Source of the DNA: Aulostomus chinensis
Lineage: Eukaryota > Chordata > Actinopteri > Syngnathiformes > Aulostomidae
Direction of reading: 5' to 3'
Length of the DNA stretch: 64,000 nt
Assembly: GCA_037954235.1 (NCBI GenBank)
Contig: JBBMOA010000019.1
Span: 13,538,805 to 13,602,804 of the forward strand
The notes under the pieces are model-generated. The model saw nothing but the letters and a program-made list of their open reading frames with translations. It did not search any database and was not told the origin of the DNA. How positions within the stretch are numbered: the stretch's first letter is position 1; the number at the start of each line of letters is the position of its first letter. Below, in pieces: positions 13,901 through 25,908 of this stretch. A program made the translations under genes and the position numbers.

Positions 13901-15529
13901 ATAATTGTGTCATATCTATTTGGTTCGAATCTTGCAATGTGTCAAAATGACTCTTAAATCCAATTGTTTTATTTCTTGATCGGTTTATCAGGCCTTAATG
14001 TATATCTCAAGTCCCCCAGTGCCTTCCTGTCAGCAGGATGAAACAAATACGTTCAAGTCAACTCTTGTATTTCATGTCGACTTGGTGGAGGAGTGCACTG
14101 CAGAGATAACCCATCCAGTTACAACAGGGTTCGAAGCAAACTCAATTAAAACATAATCATAAAGAAGTTGTGCAGCTTAGATTCCAAAGACGAACCATTT
14201 TCTCGCATGTTTGTATATTGTTTGAGTCAGATTTGTGAGCATCATCAGATAAACACAGGTGAGGAAGAGATTCTACTCTGACACGACTCTTATTCATTTT
14301 AACATGAGATTCGGATCAGAACAGCACTGTGACACATGAGGGATTACAATTTTACTCCTTTTGCAGCTCGACAAGACGCCTCTCATTAACAAGTGAGCGC
14401 ACGCACACAAACTCATGTACTGACCGGAGCTCCTGCATACAGATAACAAACACATTGAAATATTTATTTACACCACACAAACCATAATTCAGCAGGGACA
14501 CCACACACACTGCACAAAGATATTGTGCTTTTCATTTTCTCACACATGCAAACATAATTGAGGCGTGGAGTGGAGCATTAAAGGCTCCGACTTATTTCAA
14601 GTCTGTGCAACAGTATCTGGATGTGAAGGATAATTTATATCTGTAATCCTGAACCCAGGTCTTGGTAATCCTTTAATACAGAAAGGGTTAGCGTAGACAA
14701 GAAGCTTTAAATCCGTAAAAAATATTCAGAGTCAAAGAAAGACAGTGGCAGCAAGGCCTATAAATAGTTCAAGCAAAGCATTTAGAATTGAGATCATGTA
14801 TGCCAACGTCTTTTGGCACCTCATTAGAGTTCATGGCATTTAGGCTATGCTATGGTATCTATAATATAATAACAGCATACACTATGGTATGTATTTATAG
14901 TATAATATGGCGTGTGTGATATTAAAGATGCATTGCTGTTAAACATAAATTACCCATGCCGATGCCTATTAAATCATCTCTTTCATTGCTTGTTTATGAA
15001 TATGAATATGGAGCTGAAGCTCAGAGACTGTGATGATGTCCATGTGCAATGGAGCTGCTCGCTCAAGCCAGCGAAACAAAAAATAAGACCAAAAAAAACA
15101 AAAAAAACAGATTTGATTTCGAAAACCAAGCTTCATGCGTGTGAGACATTGATTAATGTAGGTGCCGATTTGAAGCGGTGCTGAATTGCAGATGCATCAG
15201 TTATCAGTGTAGCATTTGAAATGGTAGACGGAGAGGCAGCGTGTGTGTGGGTGAAGGGGTTTGAAGAAGAAAAGGACACTGAGCAATGGGATTTGGCAGC
15301 AAAAACATTTGTCTCTTTGATTAAACGTGTTTTGATCATTTTTACTAATATGTGATTTGTTGAAAAGGGTCTGCAAGCATACGAGCAGCTCTGTGTGGCA
15401 GCACCACTATCATGGTGCAGTAGCTATGTTTGGAGCTAAATGCTATGCCATAGGAAACGTTAAGCAGATAACAGGGCTTTAAAGTGAAAATGGCTGTTTT
15501 CACAGGCATTTGGGGAGAGAAATCAGTGC

Positions 15530-15831
15530 CTACTCCATCGTCAACCCCTTATCCGGCTTAGGGTTGCGTGGGGCTGGAGCCTTGCTACCGCCGTGATGAG
15601 CTGGAGGCGACCCAACCTGTCATCAGCTGTACCTAGGAAAGGTCCCCGGTCCATCGCAGGGCTCACATATAGAGACAAACTTAAAGAGCATGTTTTTGGC
15701 ATGTGGAGGAACCCCGAGTACCCAGACAGCCCACGCAGACAACATGCAAACTTGTGATTTCATGATTCATGGATTTGAATCTTGAACCTCTGAGGGGACC
15801 GTGGGAGCCACTGTATCACTGTGCCACCCAG
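15530..15831 (-). mobile_element. Diverged tRNA-derived SINE copy (family 1)
   Basis: Old copy of the same family as the elements at 19430, 50629, 53217 and 61295. Recognisable blocks in the same order are CTTATCC near the start, GGGGCTGGAGCC, a GGTCCATCGCAGG-like stretch, ATAGAGACAAAC, GTGGAGGAACCCCGAGTACC and a terminal CACTGTGCCACCC (complement of the A-box side). The family's TGGA-type tail is decayed. The many substitutions and small indels make it the oldest copy here. Confidence 0.7.
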
Positions 15832-17384
15832 GAAGGGTTAGCAGAAGTCTTTATCACTAGGTGTTCTCGCTAAGGTGCAGAACACTTGATTTGTCTTGGT
15901 GCCTTTTTGGCAGTTTGTGGTGTACATGATTCATGAACTTGCTTGTGTATAATCAACATGTACCTGACTTAACTTTGCCGTCTTCTTGGCCAGGTCACTT
16001 TTGCAAGAGAGATTTTTTTTCAATCTCAACTGTCTTTTTTCCTTTTTAATTAAATACGCATCTCAATACCGACCACACAGTGGAAGAGCTAGGATTGGGA
16101 TTTAAATTCAGTGCACACCAAAACAACAAAAACTACATATCAACATGGAGGGAGCAGAGATAAATGCTGTGTTGAGATGTGTGTCAAGTTTGGAAAATCT
16201 GACTAAGGCTCCTGGAAGTATTCGTCTGTGAACACCATGTGATTTTGTGACCCGTCCAATAACTATCCTTTGGTACCTTTGTTAGTCCTGAGCCTTTAAT
16301 GAACCACTGACACGGACATACAGTTCACTGTTCACTGTATGTAGTTCTGTAACTGTGGGATCACCACAGCAACGCTTCTCCGAAGCTGAATGCGTTTTGC
16401 CCTCATGCATGTGACCTTTTCTGTCTCACAATATCTCCCTGTTTAGCCCTGATGCACAGCTGCTGAGTCCCTTCATGCTCACCCTCACTGACAGGAAATG
16501 ACTCACTGAGCGACATTTAACCTTGCAACCCTGAGGGGTCAGGAAGTCACTCGGTCCATTATGGTGTTTACATTAATCCTTGCTACCTCTACGATGAGGT
16601 TGGATCTGTAGCTGACCTTCTGGACTTTTCAAAGGTTATGAAGCTGCACTAGAATAGACAAGAAGTTTGACAGGGCAGGGAAGTGAGAGCTGAAAGTTTC
16701 TAAATGCCATCATTTGTCTTCATTAAATCGCTGCCAATTAAAGTGAAGCGTTCCGTTGCCCACTTGGTGCTTTTTACCTGACAACAAAAACATGTATCTT
16801 TTGTTTTTGCTCATTGAAGCATTGTAACACACTATTTCCTGTAACCACTTCTCTGCATCATTAATTCCAAGGCTCAGTGAATCATTGTGCCAAAAAAAAC
16901 AACACAGGAAGACAGACAGACAGAGACAGAGAGAGAGAGACACAGAGACAGAAGCCTTTGAAAACAATAAGAGATATCATCGCAACAACAACAACTTTGT
17001 TCTCTGATTATGTTTGCAAAGGTCAACATGCTGAAAAGTTAGGTCCCGTTAGGTAGGTTAGCTCCCAATCAACAGTGGGTTTCTGTCGGGACATAAGTGG
17101 TATAAATATCAGGGTTCATGCACATTTTTAGCTATACAATTCTTTCCATGGCTGTTCCACACCAGCGAAGAAGTTTTCTAGAACCTATGACAAGCTTGGA
17201 TTCAGCATAAACATGTACTCTAGTCACTCAATAGATTTCCCACTGAACCACATTTATATATTCAGGTATTGGTGAAACAAATTTGTACGACTCTTGCAAA
17301 ACGTTCAAACAGCTCAGTTATTTCTCAAGAACTTTTTAAAGGTCTCCACATTGCTACTTTCAAATTACACGATTTTTCTAGGTA

Positions 17385-17405
17385 TACACACACACACACA
17401 CACAC
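17385..17405. repeat. (AC)n microsatellite, short
   Basis: About 21 bases of AC repeat in intron 1. Confidence 0.95.
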
Positions 17406-17693
17406 GTACTAGAATATATGACTTTATATTCTTATAGTTTCACAATTTCCATAATGATAAATATTTAGAACTACATATCAGAAGGAATATTACACAAAAA
17501 ATGATGTTTCTGCATAAAAAGCCATGGCAACTGCATCCTTTGTAGATATTTTTGAAAAAGGTAATGAAATAAACACAATAAATAGATCAGGTGCAAATGT
17601 CTCACGTAGCATCTGCAGTGTCTGCAAGGCTACTTTATCATTCACAGCTTCCTTTATGAGATACAGAGTGATGGCGTAAAGGATCACACAGGA

Positions 17694-17727
17694 GGGGGGG
17701 GGGGGTAATGTGGAAGAAGAAGAAGAA
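17694..17727. repeat. G12 run followed by (GAA)n
   Basis: A G12 homopolymer (17694-17705) is followed after ten bases by GAAGAAGAAGAAGAA, in intron 1. Confidence 0.95.
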
Positions 17728-17980
17728 ATGGAAGCTTCCTTGATGCTGCTTGACTGAGACGCTCCTGCGTCTCTCACCTATCTAGAGCATTAACGCAATT
17801 TACCCAACACATGAAGGATTCTGTCTCATTTCTGCCAAGATATCGGATCAAAGAGTGAGAGTGTGTGGGGGTGGGGGGTTGAGCAGTTTGAATGGCATGT
17901 TTAATCAAAAAGAAAATTGAACTTTGATTGTCATGATTTCAAAGAACAAGAGTCAATCGATGGCTTTAAAGTTATGTGCA

Positions 17981-18015
17981 CCCCCCCCCCCCCCACACCA
18001 CACACACACACACAA
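17981..18015. repeat. C14 run followed by (AC)n
   Basis: C14 at 17981-17994, then an AC array with small interruptions, in intron 1. Confidence 0.95.
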
Positions 18016-19429
18016 ACCCACCTTTCCTTTGACTGCTTAAAACCGCACAAAACCCCTTTCACCTTCCCTGGATTCTTCTGTTCTCAGGATTGACACAATT
18101 CACAATCAATCTGATATCTGGATTCGTAATTGGACAGATAATTATCATATAAATCTTGATTTCATCTCAGATACTCTAAGAAATGTTACAATTTCAGAAA
18201 TGCAGTAAAATGAAGTACTGAGAGTCTCGTATTAACGAGTCAATAAATGTCCCAGCAAAGAAGCACCACCACCATATTTTTTTTTTTATTTTTGTTTTAA
18301 TGAACCTTAAATTTGCATTCAAGTCAACTGACAAACTCACAGGGATTAAAGATGTGAAGAGAAGATCAGAGACCAGTTTTGAAAAGACCGTTCTTAAAAA
18401 TGAAAAACACTACAGCCATAAGATATTAAGCCATGACAGAGTTCTCAAGCATTGTCTTGAATTTCCAGAGCAAGAGAAGCAACATGTGCGTCTCAGCCTC
18501 TGGGCTTCATCTTCTTCACCTCAAAGTAGAAGCAATCACGGATCAAAGGAAATACACAATTAACAATTCAGAGGAGCACAATCTGAAAAGTAAATTGTTA
18601 AAAACATACTCCTGCCAAGTAATTCCAGCCCACAGTTGAGCCCTGAGTGGACTCGTTACAGGATAAAAGGATGCGCGTCAGCCTGGTGTCCCTTCTTCAT
18701 CTGCTTCAATTCAACAAAACAAAGAGAACGTGAACATCCCCCAAAGAAATTGACTCTGCATTTTCGAGATGATGTTTACTCATCAATCTTGTTGAGTGTT
18801 TATTCATAAAGGTCTGAGTCGATATTCCGCATTTGATATATTCCTTCCTTGTTTTCATGTTATTCCACTGAGGGACGTCTCCAGAAGCAGCCCACATTAG
18901 TTCAACAGCCAGAGGACTTTGGCAGCAACAGACTCGCGCTTGTTGATGTTTAAAGATCAATCCCCTTTAACAGTTATTGTAATTCTTTCGCACCATGTTC
19001 AAGTACTTAACCCACACATGTAAATGCAAAATTAAGTTTAAGGTTAATGTTTTAATGAATACAGACTAGGAATGTCACACCAAACCAGAACCGGAACATG
19101 GGAACCACTATTTATTGGTTCCATGGGGAAACAAAAGTTGGATCAGGTAGGGATGCAAGATTGTGATTTTTTTCAGCTGACACCAATATCCAATAATGAC
19201 CTGCTCCTCATGGCTGAAACCGATAATTCACATTTTTGGAATGTAAAAACACAGATAAATTGCACTTTATGCACACATTAAAGGATAAGAAAAGCTAACA
19301 AGTAGGAAGCAAAGTAGGGTGTGAATAATATTCTGTTGCTCTGATACAAACTGCACCGAGGCTTTCCTGCACCACGAATACAGAGTGATGATTTGTGCAT
19401 CAATGACGATTTTAGTCAGTAAAATGCAA

Positions 19430-19809
19430 CCCATCCATCCACCCATTTTCTATTGCGCTTATCCTGTTAAGGGGGTGGAGCCTATCCCAGCAGCTTTTGA
19501 GTGAGAGGTGGGATTCACCCTGAACAGGTCACCAGTCCACCACAGGACCAACACATAGAGACAGACAACCATTCACACTCACAGTCACACCTACAGTCAA
19601 TTTAGAGTATCAATCAGCCTCGTCCCTCTTGATGTCTTTGGACTGTGGGAGGAAGCTGGAGTACCAGAGAGAACCCACACAGGCACAGGGAGAACATGGA
19701 GACTCCACACCTGTGCCAGATACCAATACCTGCACTGGAGCCAGCACTCGCACCCAGAACCTTCTTGTTGTGAGGCGACAGTGCTTGCCACTGCACCACC
19801 ACACCACCC
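19430..19809 (-). mobile_element. tRNA-derived SINE copy (family 1), with target-site duplication
   Basis: About 380-bp element written in reverse. It starts with the (CATC)n tail and ends with the tRNA-like head, whose minus-strand A box reads TGGTGCAGTGG. The B box is degenerate. It is flanked by a perfect 9-bp direct repeat, AAAATGCAA, at 19421-19429 and 19810-19818, consistent with target-primed insertion. The TGGATGG tail resembles the tails of fish L2-clade LINEs, the likely source of the mobilising machinery. That is inference. Several short open frames inside it are repeat-derived and not genes. Confidence 0.85.
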
Positions 19810-20519
19810 AAAATGCAAACCACATAAAAAAAAAAAAAGTATTTTTGTCAGAACTAAGTCTCCAAATGTTGATCCTCACTGTCGATCACATGATTAATGA
19901 TGAATGCTCCTGATGAAGAAAATCCAACAAATCCAGATAGCTGCGCACGTCTTCAATAGCGCACTTGGGGAAAATCAGAAGAAACTCAAACAACGTTATG
20001 GCACCGCATGGACTGTCATCCACATGGCCTCAAATTATCCAGCCTCATTACTGAGCACTACGTGTGCATGTCATGTATTTTATAGTGACTTGATCAACAA
20101 CGGTTACGGCACAAGGGAGCACCGCTGCTGACGCTGGAGAGATCTGGGACAAAGCAGTTGAACATGTAGGAGTCAGAGAGAAGATGATGCTATAACATTC
20201 GATAACAAGAGACCACTAGACAACAGCCCCAAATAGAACATGTCAACATTTTGAAATATTTCTGGTGACCTTTGAGTTCTAAACAGCTCAGCATCAGCTT
20301 TTAAACCGGGCTCTCTCTACATAAAAACATATTTCATCTAAAATATTCAACCCTCTCAGTCGCAGTCCATTTAACTTCTGTTTTGCCTGACAAAGACGAC
20401 GTTAGGAGACCTTAAATTCAATCAAAGATAAATTACAATTCCTCCTCAGATTGTGCTCAATGAACTGGAAAGACTGACAAAGATGGAGAAAGTGAAAAAG
20501 CACATCAGTCCAATCCCAG

Positions 20520-20557
20520 CCCACTACTTTGGAAGCCATGGCTTCCAAAGTAGTGGG
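20520..20557. repeat. 38-bp perfect palindrome with no spacer
   Basis: Left arm CCCACTACTTTGGAAGCCA is followed directly by its exact reverse complement, giving a 19-bp stem with no loop, centred on CCATGG. It lies in intron 1. The sequence just after it (GGTTTAGGACCCGGAGGGG) resembles the terminal region of some hAT elements. The palindrome could therefore be two such ends meeting head to head. That is a guess. Confidence 0.95.
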
Positions 20558-20716
20558 GTTTAGGACCCGGAGGGGTCATGAGAAACAAATAAAACCCAAA
20601 CAAAACAAATTTAAAAACACAGAAAAATGATCAAAAAAGGCCTTCCTTATTTAAATTTGGCTGTGTTTCAATAGGCTTGTAAGTGTGTGCTTCAACCATC
20701 TCTAGGGGTGTGTTAA

Positions 20717-20747
<31 letters not shown>

Positions 20748-20766
20748 GCTTGTGGGGGGGGGGGGG
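20717..20766. repeat. (TG)n array ending in G13
   Basis: TG repeats with one CG interruption run to about 20749, and a G13 run follows at 20754-20766. Confidence 0.95.
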
Positions 20767-20833
20767 TCTTGAGTCTCTGGCAAATTTATTTTGGCAGTCC
20801 TGAGCTGATTAGTTTCAGAGCTCCTGTAAATAG

Positions 20834-20863
20834 CACGCACACACACACACACACACACACACA
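20834..20863. repeat. (CA)n microsatellite
   Basis: CA array about 85 bases after a TG array, so the two are complementary and inverted. Confidence 0.95.
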
Positions 20864-22110
20864 ACATACTCCACACTGCTGAAGCAGTCAATCACTCTGC
20901 TTCAGGAGGTGTTTGACTCTGATGCAGAGACGCCGTGTGTATAATGGGACGCGAGACTGACTTCCTGAAAGGACAACACATTCTGGCACCCTTCTCTGTT
21001 CAGTCTGAGGTGTGAATGTCATTTCTTGGACACTTGGGAAGAAAATCTATCCTAATATATGTATGTGAATGTATGTGAGAGTTTGAAAACAGGGATTAAA
21101 ATGTGACTATGGGTGAACCGTTTAATCCCTGGTTTAGGAACAGCTGGTTGTGAAGCATTGAAGGGGGATTAGTGATGTTTTTCTTCTCTTTTCAAAGGAG
21201 CAGCGTGGCTCAAGAGTAGCCATTTAGTAAGTAACTGAACCACCACTTGCTTCTGATGAGCCCTCTGAAATCTTACGTGATGGCCTCTGCCATCGGTGTG
21301 TATGAACGTGTGAGAGCAAGGTAGCACTTTAAAGGGCTTTGAGCACCTGTGGAGGAACCACTTGGCCTAATTATAATTACTTGTGACGAACCATTAATTA
21401 TTTGACATAATTGCAATAAATGATTAAAAAAAAATAAAATGCAGTCATTATCTACTCAAACTCACACTGTTGGAAGGTCGGCAGTGGGCAATGGAAGGTT
21501 CTTTTAGTCGACAAAAATATTCTGCAGTTTAACAAGAAACGCTGTTGCGAAGCTGATGAATCTTGACCAACTTTTAAAACTGCGCCGTGTGACGTCTGGG
21601 AGCTGCGGGCTACGGTGGAGTTGGATTTTTTTCCAAAATGACCCAGCATGTCAGAGCCTCTGGACACTTTGATTACAGTATCGAGGCAACTGATGTTTTG
21701 TTTTGTTTTTTTAAATATATTTTCTTAAAATCAGCCTCCAGTCACCAAAACTGTTTGGAAGTTTATTTCTTTTGCTGCAGCAGTGTTTGGTGGACTAAAA
21801 TGTGACCTTCCATCAGCATGAGGGTGAGTAGCAACTGATAAAGGATCCCTCTCAGATCCTTTTCTGCCTCTGATACAATCTCACGTCTGATGTAAAAGTA
21901 GATCTAATAAAAGCAAACTCTAGTAATGCACTTTTAGGACTGAAGAATATACAAGAGTAGGAATATGAAAAACATATTGAACACAGAGAATTACGACTGT
22001 ATTACTGTGTTTACGATAGAACTTTTCATATTGGAAAGAATATTAACTTCATTACTCTCATTTTTATTAAAAAAAAAGATTTTATGCTGTGTATGATGTG
22101 ATTTTGTAGG

Positions 22111-22309
22111 TAGAGCTGCACCAAACAAAGTCAGTGGAGAATATGCAGTCACCATGTCTCTGCAGTACCATAATATTTCAAATTGATTTAATTTTAACGA
22201 ATTATCAATTTAAAATGGGGTTCTCTCAAAATATGAAAATTGCACTAGGCAAAAAAAAAAAAAAAAAAGCAATAATTTGCTATTAAAATTGATTAATTTT
22301 GCAGCCCTC
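22111..22309. mobile_element. Possible short inverted-repeat element
   Basis: The left end TAGAGCTGCA (22111-22120) and the right end TGCAGCCCTC (22300-22309) are near inverted copies, and the interior is AT-rich with ATTGATTAATTTTGCAGC near the right end. This resembles a widespread fish MITE ending in GCAGCCCTA. Neither flanking duplication nor longer inverted repeats could be confirmed. Confidence 0.35.
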
Positions 22310-22902
22310 AGCAGTGTGGTTACGGGTAGAGAGGGCACTTATAAATTCAGTTCAAACATTCATTTTTCCATGAGTTAAGTCAATTAATTTTGACTAATTT
22401 CATATAGCAAACTACTTTAACTCCTGAAGTTTTTTTTTTTTAAACCTGTACTGTAATTCAACCCCCTCTGACCAGCCTGGCACACTCTCCCCATCATCCC
22501 AGCTGGTGTGAAGGCATGCCCAGGGACTGCATTGGTCAGGGAGCCACCATCACACACTTGACCTTTGTGTAGATTACGGACAAAAGGCCAGGCGGTGATC
22601 AGTGCTGACACAACCACGATATCCTAGAGAAATCTTTGGAAGCCTTGCCTGAGGGAGACTACCCTTGGCCATACAAAACCCATGTCTTCACTTCAGAACT
22701 ATGCACCTGAAAGAGAATACACTCTCTCCCGCAAAGATGTTAAAACATAAATCGAAGAACACACAAAAAGGTGAGAGTAATAACATTGACTTTGCTTGCC
22801 GCAAGTTTAGATAGCTTTGACGCGTTATCGGGTTACATGGAAGTATGTGAGAGGAAAGAATGTTTTCTTTTGCATGTTAAGAATTTGGCACATTTTGTTT
22901 TC

Positions 22903-22961
<59 letters not shown>
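22903..22961. repeat. (TA)n microsatellite
   Basis: About 58 bases of nearly pure TA repeat, self-complementary and able to extrude, in intron 1. Confidence 0.98.
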
Positions 22962-22963
<2 letters not shown>

Positions 22964-25865
22964 TGAGTAGTGGGGCAAGATGTCCAAAATACACATTTAG
23001 GTATTTATTTTGCCACAGACACCCTGCACAAGTCTGCCTCCGTGGATTGCCATGGCATTGAGGTTTAAACCATGGTCTACAATAATTAAAAAGATAAAAA
23101 GCAAAAATGACCTATGAATGCTATATAGGCTGATTTATAAGTGCGTTCTCTACCCCTTTAAAAATCGAAGTACTATTGAATTGTAATTCTTGTAGAACTG
23201 CAATCCAAATCAAACCGAACATTGCGATGGTGTCAAATCTGGATAGGCCATTCTAGCCCAAACCTGGTCCTCTGAATAGGGTGCAAATGTTACTGATTGC
23301 AGGGTAATCGTAAAATCATGTAGGGCTCATCTTCTTGCTTGATAATTGACAATTATTGGTCATTTGTTATGCCAGGGACTGCCTGTTGTTCATTTATTCA
23401 TAGAAACATTTTTGCCAAACGAAATTCTGGTCCACCTCCACGACCACGTCTTCACATCCAAATATGTCTGCATTTCTTTACGGATGAGTGTGGAAGTGTG
23501 CAAAAAGTACAAGGCTATACAGTACGCATCCAAAAGAGAAAAGTATGCTGTGGTGGATCCAACAGACAGAAGCCATTGTGCACACACAAGAAAACCAACA
23601 CTCCTTTAGCTCTGTAAAATCCACGAATACACAACTTCTCATTTGTAAAAATCAGAACTCTCTGGTCATTGGACGGATGTTGATGCGAGGAAGTTCAGAA
23701 GGGACATAATGGGAATCTGAAGATGATTACGGAGATGATGAGAATTTAGGATAAACAGACGAAGCCAAACAGAACACACCCGAGTTGATCTTATTCTACC
23801 ACGCTGAAGTTAATTAAGGCAGTGGTGATGCGACATGATAGAGCCTCACTGATTAAATTAAACCTGGTCAGAGTCATTCGACAGTGAGTACAAAAAGGAA
23901 GGCGCGTCTCCTTAACTATCCGTCGCTTAGTGGAAGCACATGATCAAATTAGTTCTACTCTCCAGACACAAATTTTAGCCTCAGTAACTTCAGTAATCTT
24001 AGCTATCACATCAAACTCTTCTTTTGGGCAACTGTTGTAAAAAAAAAAAAGAAAAAAATATGAATTTAAAGATGTAGTCCATTTAAGTAATGATGTTTAA
24101 ATAACTGATCGTGTTTTACACAGTGATGCATGGATTATTCAAGTGCGAATCACAAGACAGCTTCCAATCTCTTATGTTTCCCACCGCGACAGAGTAGACT
24201 CGTATAAAACACTGAAGGCACGTGTGTCCATAAATGAAAATACTTGTGTGTAGAGTGGAATCAATAAACTAAGAAGTTTAACCATTACCTTGTGCCCCAC
24301 CACACTTCAGGCAATATTTAAAAAGTGTTTTTTTTTTCTTCTGGAAGTAAAATTAATAAGTGGGTTTGGGAGTTCTTTATCTCTCAATGATTAATCTCAA
24401 AGATGATGGCAAGGAAAGGTCATCTGCCTTTTCATTATTGACTTCCTGTCAAACCAAAATCAACATCACATGAAGATTTTTTTTAATCTCCGTTACCTTT
24501 AAGAATATAGAAAACACGGATCAATAACTAGACACCAAGGACTGCATACAACACATTATTTCTATTACTGGGTACACAATAACGATAACAAGAGATCCAA
24601 TATTCCCAGATATTGGAGGTAATATCCATCTGTGAATCTGCTGGTTCATAAAGACAGCCATGAAAATCGCTTCCACGTGTGGTCACTTTGAGCCTCCCCA
24701 TGCATGTAGACAGCGTTGCTCTGGCGTGAGCTGAGGAATCCTGGCAACTGTTCCAGGCTACACATGCAAAAATACACACATGAACAGGCGCACATGTAAA
24801 CACAGTGCTCTGGAAGTGCTCTGGGTTATTTTTGAAATGGCAAAACCCAACACCAACTCTCTATTGTTGACATTAACTCTACTGCTGGGTTAAGCCTGTC
24901 GTCTAGACACACACAAAATGAATAAAAAGTTTGAATCTAGATTAAAAGGATTAATAAAGTTATTTGAATTGAAAATTATTTTATTAAACATCACACATAC
25001 ACGGAGGTATTTTTTACCTGGACAAACCCTATAAAACATTGATCCCATTCCCATTGACAGAAGACTGTGTTGCCTTTATGTTTGTATTCCATTTTTTGTT
25101 TTTCTCATGTGTATCACAGCGGACGTCATAAAAGCAGACAATGCACTGGAAAACAGAGTAAACAAACGAGAAGAAAGCAGCACGGAGCGCGGTGCTGCTG
25201 TTTCTGTTATTTCATAACTTCAGATTGTTTTCCAAACTCAGCGCTGACTGAACAATGTTATCAATGATGTTGAACTTGTGGCTGAGATGACAAAAGGTTA
25301 CCAACGTTCCTGGTGGAAATGACAAACTTTAATTGCCTTTATGGTATTTATTCATTTTTAAATATACATATACTAGTGAAGCCCTGACCGCTACTTGTAC
25401 ATGGGTGATGGTAAATAACAGCACTGTACTTTGTGTTCACGTCAATGCTGATCTGAGTCTTTTGACTCGGGAGTTACACCTGTTCTCATTGCAGACCTGA
25501 GCCAGATGCAAGCAGGATCTTTGGCCTGTGGGAAAAGGACTTCAGAGGCTCATTAAACTTGCATGATAGGAAATAGACTCTGGACACAAGAGAGTGAACC
25601 TAATTGACAGTGAAGGCTGATGAAGATGTATAGTTTATCTCTCCCACCCACTTAATCTGTATTGGTCCTTTTCACTTGGACCTTCAGAGAAATGGGATTA
25701 TGAACACATAACAGTTCTGAGGCTGACTCCACAGATGAGCAATCATCCTCATCCATTCCATTTTGTTTTTGTTCATCATCCACTCCACTGTGACTTGTTA
25801 AGAAATGACAGATACTAATGAGAGACAAACAATCAGATCAGTGCGATAGGCATCCCTCTCTGTCT

Positions 25866-25866
<1 letters not shown>

Positions 25867-25906
<40 letters not shown>
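25867..25906. repeat. (AC)20 microsatellite
   Basis: Pure AC array of 40 bases in intron 1. Confidence 0.98.

Positions 25907-25908
<2 letters not shown>

Noticed and set aside
14850..14912. Imperfect direct repeat of CTATGGTAT...TATAATA
   Set aside because: Low-complexity AT-rich sequence. Two diverged units do not justify calling a tandem repeat.
19060..19280. Possible DNA transposon remnant (GGTTCCATGGGGAAACAAAA, GATGCAAGATTG)
   Set aside because: Suggestive of a degraded fish element, but no terminal repeats or second copy in the window support it.
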